64,000 nucleotides of DNA from assembly GCA_026545225.1 (NCBI GenBank), contig CM048845.1, positions 2,684,501 through 2,748,500 of the forward strand, given 5' to 3'. The notes beneath the pieces are model-generated. The model searched no databases and was not told where the DNA came from. It saw nothing but the letters and a program-made list of their open reading frames with translations. Shown piece after piece: positions 33,180 through 45,486 of this stretch; the stretch's first letter is position 1, and each line of letters starts with the position of its first letter. Made by a program: the position numbers and the translations under genes. Source of the stretch: Cornus controversa (lineage: Eukaryota; Streptophyta; Magnoliopsida; Cornales; Cornaceae).

Positions 33180-34320
33180 TCAATGATATAATGTGTGATT
33201 TATTATAGAGTAGTGTGGCGAAATGCGTTGCACCCTTTTGCTTCTTCTTTTGACGCGGGAAGAATACCTTCAGTGAGAAATGAGCGTATGGGGTCCATCC
33301 TGTTGGGCTCGCTCAGCACGCACAACACTTATTGGGCTTCGTGTATGCGGAATTTAGGGATGTTGGACTCGGAAAGGATTTCTACTGGTACACACCGAGT
33401 GAGGTTATTCTTGGCATATGATGCCACACAGGCTAAATTGTCAGCCCCTTCATTTTGTTATCTCGGGATGTGGTTTATTTTAACTTGGGGGATGTCTGCC
33501 ATAATTACTCTGGCCGCCTGGTAGTAAGCGTTCATGCATTCACCATGAGTGGCATACTCATCTGTTAATTGTTTGACGACTAGCTGTGAGTCGCTATAAA
33601 CCTGCAAGTTTTTCACCTATAGCTCCCAAGCCAACTCGAGCCCGCGAATAAGGGATTCGTATTCTGCTTAATTCTTTTATTGCTGGACCCATCAACGTTG
33701 ACCTGTCACAGGGGATTTTTCACTTCATCAGGCTTATCACCGGACTCACATTCTAGCAGGAAATCGCCTAGGGCTTAACCTTTAATGGCTGTTCGAGGGA
33801 CATAGTTGAGATCGTATGAGCTTAGTTCAATAGCCCATTTGCTGAGTATACTTCTGATTGGAAAGTTCGTCAGCACTGTTATAGGATGGGCTTTGAAGTA
33901 ATGTCGAAATTTCTTTTTGGCCTACACCAAGGCCAAGATGATTTTCTCAGTTCGGGCGTAGCATTGTTTAGCATTAGTCATCGTTTGGCTAGAGTAAAAC
34001 ACCGAACTCTGGTTTGCTCCGTCATTTCTAACGAGAGCAACACTAGTGGATATGGTAGAAAAGGCAAGGTATAAGTATAACCTTCTCCCTCGTTCGGAAC
34101 AAACAGGATTTGGGGATTCAATATGTAGCTTTTCAATTGGACCAGGGCGTCCTACTGCTCTTTCTGGCAAACGGTTCCACTCTTAGACCTAATTGCGTCG
34201 AAGAACGGTTTACATCTGTCCGAGAGTTTAGAGATGAACCTGCTGAGCGACCACCCGTCCTATGAGGACTTGCAAGTCTCAGTGAGTTTTGGGTTCGCTA
34301 TGATGCGCTAACACTCAGGC
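33180..34320 (-). pseudogene. Tat RNase H and second RNase H-like region
   Basis: The first RNase H follows RT: FYSSQTMTNAKQCYARTEKI with its Glu (about 34,000-33,940), then FKAHPITVLTNFPIRSILS (about 33,890). A second region starts at VNVDGSSN (about 33,700) and extends to about 33,190. A second, host-like RNase H is a known mark of Tat elements. Stops are scattered through both. Confidence 0.7.
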
Positions 34321-34329
34321 TTGCTCTAG

Positions 34330-34990
34330 ACTGGCCTCTATCCCTGTTCTGCTCACTATATGGCCCAGGAATTTCCCTTCGGTTAATCCGAAAGTGCACT
34401 TTGTAGGGTTCAATCTCATCTAGTATCGTTGCAGCACACCGAAAATGTCCTGCAGGTCGGCCAGGTGGGTGTCCTTTTTCATGCTTTTTACCACCATGTC
34501 ATCAATATAAACCTCCACCATGTGGCCAATCTATTTCCGAAACAACTTGTTCACCAAATGCTAATATGTTGCCTCAACGTTTTTCAGTCTGAAGGGCATT
34601 ACACGATAGCAGTACGTCCCTCATTCTGTTATGAATGAGATTCGTTCTTCGTCCTTTAGATCCATTGGTATCTCTGGTTGTACCCTGAGTAGGCATCCAA
34701 AAAGGTTAGTTTCTCGTAGCCGATCGTCATCGATCATTCAGTCAATTTTTGGCAGTCGGTAGCTGTCCTTAAGGCAGACTTTGTTCAGGTTGGTGAAGTC
34801 GATGCACACTTGCCACTTATCATTCTCTTTGCGAACAAAGACCACGTTGGAAATCCAATCGGGATAGTACACCTCCCTTATCAACCCTGCTTTTAAGAGC
34901 CTTTGAACTTCATCCGCGATGATTCGATTCTACTCTGGTGCAAATTTGCGCTGTCGCTATTTAACTAGGTGAAAGGAGGGATTGACCCTA
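34330..34990 (-). pseudogene. Tat reverse transcriptase (decayed)
   Basis: On minus: ADEVQRLLKAGLIREVYYPD (about 34,920-34,865), KWQVCIDFTNLNKVCLKDSY (about 34,820), a YRVMPFRLKNVEATY stretch (about 34,600) and the catalytic YIDDMVVKS (about 34,509-34,483). LNPTKCTFGLTEGKFLGHIV follows near 34,420-34,360. The active-site aspartates are present, but in-frame stops at several points prevent translation. Distance from protease and order are normal for the group. Confidence 0.85.
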
Positions 34991-35289
34991 AGGTTGTGGC
35001 AAGCGGTGTCAGGGTCAATGCCGGCATGTCTGAATTATCCTATGCAAATACATTGACTTTTAGTATGAGCACCTTCTTTTCAGCGTCTAATAACTGGGAG
35101 CCAATCTAGGTAGCTCGATCTAGCCGAAGGGGGTTAATCTGTACTGTTAGCAGTGCTTCGAGTGTGTGATCCGACCCTTTGTCCCGCTCTTCCTTTGGGT
35201 CGGGGGGACCGTATGGTGGTTGCTATAGGATCACTGTCCTCCGATTATCCTCCTTTTAAGGCCATAACGTAGCACTTCCTTGCCTATGC

Positions 35290-35650
35290 TTGATCCCCGA
35301 TAATATCAATTGAGCCTCACCCATTTAGGGAGGGACACTTAATTACTTGGTGGAGGGTGGACAAGATGCTGTGAATCTTGTGTATCCATCTGCGCCCGAG
35401 GATGACGTTGTAGGGGGACTCAATCTCAATAAGGATGAACAACTCATCCAGCACTCGTCGCGTTGCCAAAATAGGGAGGATCACCGTTCCAAACAGGGTA
35501 ACTCTCGTTTCGTCGAACCCTACTAGGGGATTATAGGTCTAGCGGATTTGATCCCTGGGTACATCAAGCTGGTCGAACGCTGCTCGTGCTAGCACATTCG
35601 CACTGGACCTAGAGTCAATCAATATTCGCCTGGTCAAGCAACCTGATATC
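35290..35650 (-). pseudogene. Tat aspartic protease (active site damaged)
   Basis: The motif expected as DSGSSANVL reads DSRSSANVL at about 35,616-35,590, so the Gly of the D-S-G triad is Arg. Downstream are AAFDQLDVPRDQI, FDETRVTLFGTVILP (about 35,520) and PYNVILGRRWIH (about 35,410), the usual second half. Together with stops this domain is dead. Confidence 0.78.
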
Positions 35651-35899
35651 ACCAAGCTGACTACCAGGGGGTCTTCGTGTGGCTATTCGAATCGTTGGGT
35701 ACTTTCCTCGCAAAAAAATGATAACCGAGGCCATTGTCAGATTATCTTTCAGTGTGTTATAACCTCCCACGTCTTGTGGAACTTCTGCGCTCGGTGACGT
35801 TGAGGGCGTTCCAAGTTGTCCCTTAGTTGCCTTGCGTGCCCATGGATGGTATCGATTATCTTTGGGGGTATTGTTGGCGACTAATTAGCCTTCGTGTCG

Positions 35900-37320
35900 T
35901 GCAGTGATGTAGGCTGAATAGTCGGTGTTTTTAGCATGTACTCGGCCAATTCTCCTCTCGCCAAAAGGAGTTCCACCTGATTGCGTAAATTTCAACAATT
36001 GTTGGTGTGATGGCCAACGTCTTTATGGAAAGTGCAGTGTTTGGTTCGATCTCTTTGCTCGACCGCGGCAGTTAGGGGAGGTGGATTCTGAAAGATTCCT
36101 CTGCCCACAATCTCCTGGAAAAGTCGGGCTAGAGTGACCCTCAGAGGCGTCTCTCTTTTATCCACTCTGAGTCTTTTCTTGGGTGGACGAACGCAAGGGG
36201 AGGCAAGGTGGGGCACCTCCGCCTTGTTGGCGGAAGGGGCAACTGTGATGAACGTCGACACCCGACCCCATAGGGTCTCGTGATCCTCGACCGCTATATA
36301 CCCCTGTGCCTTGCTGTTAAGGACACCCATGTCCCTTGGAGGTTTTCTTAGCAGAGCACGATAGAAGTTGGTGCCGCTGGCCATGGCCACTTGAAAAGGT
36401 TTGACGGTCGTGCTTTGGTCACACCCGTCAATTAACGAGATCTCCACGTTGAACCAAGCTAGGAATGCTTTCGAAGGTTCATCCTTCGCCTACTTGATGG
36501 CAAATAATGACGACATCGTCTTCCACTTTCTCCTGTTCCCTGCATACTACGAGATAAATTGCTCGCACAATGATTGGAAATTAGAAATAGATCGGGTGGG
36601 CCGTTGCTTGAACCAGCACAGTGCAGGGCCACTCAGGGTAGTAAAAAATACTCAACATATAAGCGCATCATCCCTGACGTTTAACATCATTCGTTGTTGA
36701 ACGTGATAAATGTGCTCCACTGGGTCGGTTCAATCATCGAAATTGACGAACGCCAGCATTTGAAACTTCATGGGTATGACCAATGCCAAGATTCTCCCAT
36801 CGAATGGTGACCGCATGACTTCCTTCATTGGTTGAGCACGACATCTGACGGAGTCTCAGTCTAAAGGTCTCGCCGAAGCACTTTGACTTCCTTCTGTATC
36901 TGATCTCAGACGGCCCATACTGTCAAGTGCTTCACGTGGCCCTGGTGGGTAAAAGTTGGTGGGAGTCCCTGAGATGCCTAGCAAAGCACTCAGCACGGGC
37001 AATCCCGTTCGGCTAGTCAGGACTTAAGTTCGCCCGCCTTTAACGTGAGCTTTCAATGGTTCAGTTACTGGATTGTTCAGGGGCTTCGTGGGGGGAACCC
37101 CGAAAGGCCTAGGCCTCCGCTTTGAGGTCCTTGTTCTCTCGCTTGAGGGCAGCTATTTGGTGCATCAGTGCATCGACATCGGGTTGACACTCCTTGCTTT
37201 TGCCCGAACGGGGAGGGATTTCAATGCAGGTTGCGGCCCTGGTGGACCCAGCCATCAGAGCCGACCTTGTGAACTGGTTAGGGAAGGGCCGGAAGTTTCG
37301 TTGTTTTCCGTCGTTACCAT
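35900..37320 (-). pseudogene. Tat gag (decayed)
   Basis: It starts at ATG 37,320 close to the primer site (MVTTENNETSG). The capsid-like core includes SPFDGRILALVIP, DPVEHIYHVQQRMML and WFKQRPTRSISNFQ (about 36,780-36,560). The 36,447-35,992 stretch is open for 151 codons and ends in a zinc-knuckle-like C-x3-H...H-x4-C (TFHKDVGHHTNNC). A stop at 37,255 and several later ones, plus frameshifts, disrupt it. It would form the particle shell that packages the RNA. Confidence 0.75.
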
Positions 37321-37334
37321 AGACGGCGCTAAAG
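37318..37334 (-). other. Primer binding site of Tat element
   Basis: On minus, directly after the 5' LTR end, TTTAGCGCCGTCTATGG. It resembles the TTTGGCGCCGTCTGTGG site common in Tat elements with two or three substitutions. I do not assign the tRNA with certainty. Confidence 0.65.
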
Positions 37335-37810
37335 TGTAAATGCTCGAAACGATAATTACGACACCGTTTTGAACACTAAACTCAATAAAATAATAAAAAG
37401 ATATTTCACGCAAACAGAATATATTTTGAGAATAACCAAAAACAGTTTTTGTTATTGGCGTGTTCTTCATTGCAAAACATAGGAACAATCAGATCCCCTT
37501 TTCCAGTTGGGTGTCTTCCCCTTTTATACCCATTTCCTTGCCCTTGACCTTGTCTCTTTTTGCCCCCGATTTTACCCACTTGCGGAGGGTCTTATCTGTT
37601 TGAAGTGTGAGGTGGGCTAGGTTAATGATGGCCTATATGCCTATTTTGGCTTCTAATCTTATCTTGGTAATTGGGACTGGTGGGCTGGGGTGCGTGTGGA
37701 TATTTATGGACTGGGCAGATTAGGCTTCCATTTGGGGCCACGCGGGATGGGCTTTACACTCTTTGGGCCTACGCCACTATTTTTGGGCCTACACTTCCTT
37801 TGGGCCTACA
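37335..37810 (-). repeat. 5' LTR of Tat element
   Basis: 476 bp; on minus it starts TGTAGGCCCAAAGGAAG and ends CGAGCATTTACA. Followed on plus by the target duplication TGCCT at 37,811-37,815. Confidence 0.92.
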
Positions 37811-37859
37811 TGCCTATATATAAACTTAAGATAACTACTATCATAGAAAGTAAAATTTC

Positions 37860-39180
37860 ACACCCGTCAATTTTTCTTAGAAATGTCATTAGATCTTAAA
37901 AATGTCATTAGGATATTGAAAAAATAAAAATCAAAAACTTGGAGAGAGAGAGAGTTAATTGACTACCACTCGTAAAATTTACCATCACTTATATTAAGAG
38001 CCAAACTGTTCAAGTTCTTTCACCCATCACCAATGTGTCCATCTTCTTGTAAAGGACCAAAAACCACAAAAATACAAGAACCCACATCAATTCCACCAAA
38101 ATAAATAAATTACAAGTGAAAAGAAAACTAAAAATGAAATTGCAGTTAGCAACTTGGCAAGGAAAACAGAATCCACAAAAACATACAACAATGTCATCAC
38201 AAGCTTTTAGTGTCCAAGTGAAAGGCCATGGATCTCAATTCACCTTAAATAGTAAGAGAAATATAACATAAGGAACATACGAATCTAAAAGAAACCACTC
38301 CAACATGAAAACATATTGGTAAAGAATTGGGGCATAAGATTATAAGAACAAATATTTGTTAGGGGTGGCAGGAGCACAAGGTAGAAGCCTAATGTCACAG
38401 GCCTAGATTTTAGCGCGCGCCAGCCGTGGTAGTACCGAAATGCATCAGCCAAAAAATTTTGAACTTCTTGTATTAAAGCAATCTAACAACATGTCGAGTA
38501 GTAAAAAGAATATTACAGATCAGAAAATGATACCCACAAGCTTTTTACCATTATTCAAATTCAACCACCACTTTCGCATTAGATCACATGAAATGGAAAC
38601 TTAACATTAAGCTAAGGGCCTAAGAACTGAAACCAACATAAGAGAAATCTTACAACTACCAAGACAACAAAAAAAGATGATGTTCACAAACTGAATTCAA
38701 TTAAAAATAAAAAATCTTACATATCCAGACCTTATAACTAATACAGAGTGAAATCAGCAGAAAATAAAATTATTTCACATCTCCATAGCGCATAATAAAA
38801 ATTTTAGCCCAAAATTTAATAACAAGATTTTGTAGCATAAGTGCTCTGTTATTTTTAATTTTGTTCTTTGGTAACGCAGTTTTTCTAATTTGTTATACAT
38901 ACTGCAAATTAGAAGACAAAGTAGCAAAAGCTTCCAAGTGAAGAAAAGGGCAATCAATTGCTAAGACAATTATTACTCAACAAAAGATGAAATATCAACT
39001 TAGAAAACAAAAATAATTTCTTGTAAAATCAAACAGAAACACTTAAAAATAAAGACAGAAATAAGATATAATCTTCACTATTGTGCCACACAGAAAAGAA
39101 AATCACACAAAATCCACACACATGAACAAATAAGAAAATTTGTATGGATAACGAAAGGGAAAAAATGCATTGAAGCCGAA
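37860..39180. repeat. Triplicated non-coding unit, copy 1
   Basis: Shares ordered blocks with 43,020-44,110 (plus 42,540-42,790) and 48,050-49,260. Examples are AATGTCATTAGATC at about 37,880 and 48,064, a CCATCT-CTTGTA-AGGAC phrase, and AAAATTTGTATGGATAA at about 39,137 and 42,740. Plus strand is A-rich. No ORF is shared between copies. Confidence 0.65.
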
Positions 39181-40500
39181 AAGATGAAAATGTGGCAATG
39201 TTTTATAAGGAAGCCCAACAAAAATTTCCATAAAGAAATAAAAAGTGGACTACAGAATAAAACCTCATGCTAGGAGAAGAGGGGGTTGTCTCACATCTGG
39301 TATCCAAAGTTGGTGTTCAAGCGTATTTATTTAAATCGGTATGGTTTGCTATAGAACTTCAGGAACATTATGGTAAGGATGCTGTGATGTTTAGCTTTCA
39401 CTTGTCTGTTCAACTAGAATTTTATGCACCTTCCATCATAGTAAACTGTATTTCCTTGTTGGATCTACATATTGCAGTTTAGGAGTTCATAGTTAGTTTA
39501 GTGATGTTTATTCATTTAAAAAAGGGGTAGAATACTCATCTTTTACTGCTTCTGACAAAGGCTTTTAAGTTCCTATCTAAAGTTGAGGGTTGCTTCTAGC
39601 AAAGATATTGATCAACTCCCACCAAACGAAACTAGACTTTAATAGCACTAAAGTAAAGTCTCCCATCAGATTGATTTTTCATGTAATCAGAAGTTAATTT
39701 CATATCGTTAATTCTGCATATCAATTAAGGAAAGGAAGCAAGAAGCTTTTCTTATACAAAGACCAGTTTTGGATCTAATATGATGATGATGTGTGCAAAT
39801 AAATGTTGAACAAAAACTCGTAACATAGACCCATGTTTGCTAAACATGTCATTAGGTGACATATCTACAGGGAAGCACTCCATTAATTTTTCTTTTTACC
39901 AAATTTAGTTGGTACATCTATCTACTTGACATAGATAAAAAGTTGAGTGTAATCTTCTGTTACTATTTGAACTTTCTACTCGTCTAACTTCAATAGCACA
40001 TTTATAGTGAGTGAATGATTGAGAATATTTCTTTGATTCACACAAAAGGAAAAGAAAAGGCAAGAAATAACATACTTGCATCCAAAGACTAAATAATTCA
40101 TGTATCAAGCATATTGTAAAACTCAAAAACAGCCATCACCAGCACAAATTGCCTCCTCAACTCAACCAAGTATTTTGCAAAAGCATTGCAAATCAATAAA
40201 AATAAATAGTCAACTTTCTTAAGCATATGGAATGGAGGAAACAAAACACTATAACTAATTAACATTATGCTAGTCACCTATGCAGAAGTGTACACTCAAA
40301 ACATCATGAAATGCTATAATTTAACACCTTCTTGTGTTATTTCCCTTCAACACCATATTAATGTAATTGGCTTTTAATCTCTAAGATCAATCATCAACTA
40401 ACTACATATTATGCATTTATATCATGTATGCACAAGAAAATGTGTATGACAAAGTATTCAATAGCAAAACTAAGTAGTGAGTATTTAAGCATCAACATGA
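39181..40500. other. A-rich spacer, no supported gene
   Basis: A 71-codon plus-strand frame at 39,267-39,482 has coding-like composition (ELQEHYGKDAVMFSFHLS) but matches nothing I know. The rest is AT-rich and closed in all frames. Confidence 0.4.
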
Positions 40501-40518
40501 ATAGAAGATATACCATAC

Positions 40519-40705
40519 AAATCCTGGCGACATTGGAGTCCTCTGATTGTATCTCATCTGCCGCTTGCAAGATCGGGTCGATGTTGGTGGCTTGACGGAG
40601 AGAGATGGGACCACACCGGCAATCCCTCTTGGGGTTCTCTCATGGCCTGGGAGTCGAAGATGCTCTCTCTGGAGACTTGCTGGCACCAGTTGCTTCTATT
40701 GTCGT
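40519..40705 (-). pseudogene. Callose synthase 10 (GSL8)-like N-terminal exon, damaged
   Basis: On minus, one frame reads LQREHLRLPGHERTPRGIAG-VVPSLS. After a one-base loss near 40,600 the next frame reads TNIDPILQAADEIQSEDS then NVARI, ending at a donor (ATTT|GTATGG, 40,519/40,518). This order, with a splice site after VARI, matches what I know of the first exon of plant callose synthases of the GSL8/GSL10 clade, large plasma-membrane 1,3-beta-glucan synthases. The start methionine and the WERLV segment are missing or deleted, and there are shifts, so it looks like a fragment or pseudogene. The following exon was not found to its left. Confidence 0.7.
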
Positions 40706-42539
40706 AAGGATCAACTACCCCTAAAACATCAGCATTGTCATGTCAAAAACATCAGAGAAATGGCACAGGAAATTAACCTCATGAATGATTTTCACAAAAA
40801 TACCCAAGGAGTTGCAACTAAATCAAGACATTTACCAGTAGCACACCAAACAGTGTATCTTGCCAACATCAAATACTACAAGTTAAATGGTTGTCCATGG
40901 AAATACCAACCTCAAAGCAATTCCAGAAAATGAGTTATATATTTCACAGAAGTATGTGATTATGTAGTCAAAGTTGAACAATTAACTGTTCACAGGAAAA
41001 AAAATCTGTTAAACAAATAACTAGTGTGGCAAAATTAACTTAACTCACTTTTGAAAACCAGTTAGATTTTAACTGGCATACAAAACCTAATACCACATAT
41101 TTCATATTGCATTGGTCTTCTGACGTTAGCATGAATGATCACAAAAGTAAAAATAAATGAATAAATAAATAATATGATATTGAAATATCTCCTGATATCT
41201 CGAAGACCGCACTGATGGAAACATCATGATGAAATGATAGAGGAAACAAACCAGAGAGAGTGGTTTATTATAAAGCCTCCTCCAACATCATTAATTAGAA
41301 TTATCATCTGTAAAAGGAAAATAAAATGAAATCAGGTGATAAGAAGAAGGCAAGATACCACAAAATAAAAGAAAGAATACTCACGAATGAGTATGGAAAC
41401 CACCAAAACAGGTCCTTACAAATAAGACATCAAATGAAGATTGGCTGCCGATGAATCTGGTCAAGAAAAGAGAGAAATGTGATGCTTTTGCCCTGTTTAA
41501 ATCTTAGAGATAATGAGAAGAAAAGAAGAGAGAATTACTAATAATTGGCTTCTTTCTGACATTTTCTTCTCTCAAAAATAGAATAATATTCATTACTTTT
41601 GAAATGGTTCTTTTGGAAATTCATCAAAAGGAGACGCTTTGAATCTAGCCAATTGAGATATCTGGAAACAGTATTTTTTAAAATTATTCTTCATTCTGAA
41701 TTCAAAGTGGATTCTTATTTTATTTCTGTATTCTTCCTAGATTCAAGGACTAACCACAGAATCTTATTGTCTTGTCTTTTCTTTTTCACGAAACTATTTT
41801 TCAACATGTATATTACTTTAGAAATGAACTCTCAACTTAATGAACTCAATACATTCATTTTTTTATTTTCACGACTGCTTTCACACTAGTGGGCGGCTTG
41901 CTATTTTCAAACGCAATTTTAATATTATTGGTGTTTCATTATGCCCTATTGTCTTGGTAGCTTCCGACGCATCCCATAGGTAGCCCTTTCCACAAGAAGC
42001 ACATTCATATTGTCTTTTTTTTTTTCTTTTTCACTGAACTATTTTTCAACATGTATACTACTTTTTATAAAATAAACTCATGAACTATCAACTTAATGAG
42101 CTAGTTTTCAGTCATATTTCAGTTTTCATTTCAGACTTGTCTATATATAAGCATAAGTTAATGTGTGTGCTTGCCTCTTGAATCTATCACTAACCAAAAA
42201 TAAATAAACTAACTTTTACTATGACTTTGTTAATCTCATTTTAATGTCTCCAACCTGATCTAGAAATCATTTGTCCATCATGGTTTAATTTTGACATGAT
42301 CCTTTCTTTGATTTTCTACAAAAAATTAAGGCATGATCGAACTAATGTATAAATATATAAATAAACCCCCCAAAAATGATACTTTATAATATTAGGATTT
42401 AAAATTTTAACATTCAAATTCCCTAAGACTACCTAATCTTCAATTAGAATTTATTATCCAACAAATTTCTTAGGGATTTGATGTCCCAAGGAATCTGAAG
42501 GTATTTTAACCCACACTGCAATACTCTTCAATGAAGCAG
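40706..42539. other. Spacer with a local duplication
   Basis: A block near 41,770-41,860 (CTATTTTTCAACATGTATA, then CAACTTAATGA) is repeated at about 42,010-42,110. No gene is supported. Confidence 0.5.
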
Positions 42540-44110
42540 AAAATGAGTTATCAATCGTAGATACAATTACTACTCAACAAAACACGAATTATTGTGTTAG
42601 AAACAAAAACAATTGCTTGTAAAATCTAACAAAAACACTTAAATAATAAAGGTAGAAACAAGATATATGTGCCACACAAAATTCATATAAACAGACAAAA
42701 TAGTAAATCTCACAAAATCCACACAAACATAAACGAATCAGAAAATTTGTATGGATAATGAAAGGAAAAAGAGGGCTAAGCTGTAAAGAATTAAGCTGGT
42801 CTCCCCTAAGAAAAATATATCATATTTTACCCTAAATTTTTATTTAGCTATTTTGTTTTGACGTTGGAACTTAATCACCAAGTCACCCATAATGCCCTAA
42901 CAGGAATATGAGTACAAATATATAAAGCAAACTATAACGAGCAAGTTCCCATAAAATTAGAACATGACAACAGCTCTAGAACAAGGTGAGGATAAATGAC
43001 TGTCCATCCAAGTCATGTCAACCTTAATGGAAACAATCATTCCCTCGTGGAGAATCACCAACCTCTAAAGAAACCATCAGAACATTAACATGAACATAAA
43101 ATTTACTGAAACCCAGGAACTCATTAAGCAAAAAGAACTCTGATAAAACAAAAAGTCCAAGAAACATGGCCTTATAAGTTTGCATCTGCAAATGCTACAT
43201 CAAATTCAACAAAAATGGGATAATCACCATAAAAAAGGACATGAAAGTTACCCTCAGAGTCTATCATATAAAAAACCTCAGCCCAATTCAAAAGGAAATA
43301 AAAGATCATCATATTGAATTAGAGATCAAAAACTCATGAACAAAATGCAATATCCTGCACAATTAACTAGGACTTGCCATTAACAGCTCAGCCATGCAGG
43401 TTCTAACTACCTTCAACATGCCATCCATCTGCTAGCAGAAGACGGAAATCACTAAAAGTGAAGAGCCAACATCATTTTCCACAAAGAAAACAAAAACATG
43501 TAAATAAAAAAAGAACTGACGAAGTGTCAACAGATTTATCTCTGCAAAAGGAAAAAAAAAAAAAGAAGCAAAGCGCAAGCAGAAACTTTACTGGAAAAGA
43601 AGAAACTAAAAAAACATGCAACTATTTTCTCACAAGCTTTAGTTATCCAAGTGCAAAGACCATAGCTCTTTTGTTAACCTAAAACTGTAAGAGGAATATA
43701 TTGGAAAGAACACAAGAAGCTAGAACCTCCTCTCCTGAGTTGGATTGCTACTGCAGAACATATTAGGAGAGGAGGGAGGTGAGAAAGATCATTAGAGAAG
43801 GCAGGAGGACAAGGTAAAACCTTACCAATAATGTCAAAGGAAATTCAAAAAACACAAAATTAGTTGTATTGATGCAATCTAACACCATGTCTGGAAGAGA
43901 ATGTACCAAATGAGTAAAATCCCACATGCCTTTACCATCACCTAAGTTCAACAACCATATTAGGTCACCTAAATTGGCAAATAAAAATGAATTTAAAAAC
44001 TGAAACCAAGATATGGGAGATGACATAACAATGAAGACAGCAAAAATACTGATGACCTGCACAGAGTGAATTCATCTGGGAAAAAGAATCTCACATCTCC
44101 TGATCCAGTG
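42540..44110. repeat. Triplicated non-coding unit, copy 2
   Basis: 42,540-42,790 corresponds to the end of copy 1 (38,960-39,170), and 43,020-44,110 to its beginning and middle. That suggests two tandem partial copies. An A-run lies at 43,552-43,563. Confidence 0.6.
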
Positions 44111-44246
44111 AAGAAAACAAATTATAGAGAGTGAAGAGAAGAATATCCTCTACTACCCAGAATGCTAAACTGCATGCAAAGAAGCAGCAAAGAACTAAAG
44201 CAGAGACCACTTTGGATGGATAAGTAAAATAGAAACAATATGTCAA

Positions 44247-44480
44247 TCAAATTCAAGGAACACCACAGAAAAATTAAGTTTAAACCACACTACAGAAATA
44301 AAATGAGGATTACCCTAGAAGTCTATTGTCCAAACAGTGCCAGCATAATCCAAAGAAATAAACCATGCTGTTGAAACAGATATTGGAATCAGAGCAGCAA
44401 CACAACAGTACTACCATCTGCTTCATGGGAGAGATGTCATAATCTACAAAAGGAGAAACACTAGAAATAATAATAATAAC
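44247..44480. repeat. Second triplicated block, copy 1
   Basis: The phrase TACCCTAGAAGTCTAT (44,311) and CCATCTGCTTCATGGG (44,414) recur in the same order at 44,693-45,300 and 46,766-47,400. Confidence 0.7.
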
Positions 44481-44692
44481 AGACTATGTATCTAGGTGAT
44501 CCCAGGGACCTAGATTCAATACCATGGCATAAATAACAATAAAAAATAAAAATTGAAAACACAGAGTCCTAAAACGGTCCACAACCAAGAAGAAAAATGG
44601 GTAAAAAAAATTTGCCAAATCACGAGCCGAAACAAAATTTGGGCCGTAACATCACAGGAACCATAAGAACTGATATAAATATTACCCAGGAA

Positions 44693-45300
44693 CTTATGAA
44701 CTGTTCGATTTGCATAAGCTGCACCAAGTTCAAAGAACTCCACTACAAAATTAAGTTTAATCCACAGATTCCACACAAAGGAAATAAAACAAGAAGATGA
44801 TAATTACCCTAGAAGTCTATCATTCAAACAGCACCAGCATAATCCAAGAAGAAATAAACCATGTTGTTGAATCAGATATTGGGATCAAAGCAGCAGCGCA
44901 ATTGTACCGCCATCTGCTTCATGGGGGAGATGTCATAATCTAAAAAAGGAGAATCACCATAAATAATAATAACAGACTATGTATCTATGTGATCACACCA
45001 ACACAAACAGTTACACAGGGACCTAGATTCAATACCATGGCACAAATAACAACACACACAAAAAGAGAGAATGCGAAGACAACTTTTAAACAATTGAGCA
45101 TAAATGAAAACACACTAGTTACCGGACTGGAGAAATTCACAACATAAAGAACCAACTCCCTTCACACAAGCTGGCTGCTGCAAAAGGTGCTCAACAGCTT
45201 ATGCTATCTATCCTCCTATTGTATAGACTTCAAGCAACATAAGTTAAAGACTCGCAAAAACTTACAAAGTTAATCTTAAAATTATAATCACAAAGATGTT
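44693..45300. repeat. Second triplicated block, copy 2
   Basis: Includes GATTTGCATAAGCTGCACCA (44,708), TACCCTAGAAGTCTATCAT (44,806) and CTCCCTTCACACAAGCTGGC (45,157), all repeated in copy 3. Confidence 0.75.
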
Positions 45301-45486
45301 CTGATACACCTTAAGCTCATTTTTTAAGACTTACAGAATCCTACAAAGTTAGCCTCGGGATTATAAGATGTTTTGATACATTTAAAGATCTTCTAAATCA
45401 ACAAATTAGGATAAGGAAACAAAAAACTCAAATATACTATTTAAAATACAAAGGAATATTAAACAAGGACGTGGAAAAAAGCTTAC

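Larger units (their letters stand above)
28595..37810 (-). mobile_element. Tat-lineage Ty3 LTR retrotransposon, structurally complete (9216 bp)
   Basis: Both LTRs (28,595-29,061 and 37,335-37,810) start and end TG/CA and are flanked by the 5-bp duplication TGCCT. Between them on minus lie primer site, gag, protease, RT, RNase H, a second RNase H-like region and integrase. A long extra region next to the 3' LTR carries an antisense ORF. This layout is characteristic of the Tat group. The coding parts hold many stops, so it is a complete but dead insertion. Confidence 0.93.

Noticed and set aside
39267..39482. 71-codon ORF as a host gene
   Set aside because: Coding-like composition but no known family, no splice context and no second exon; left as an unassigned note.
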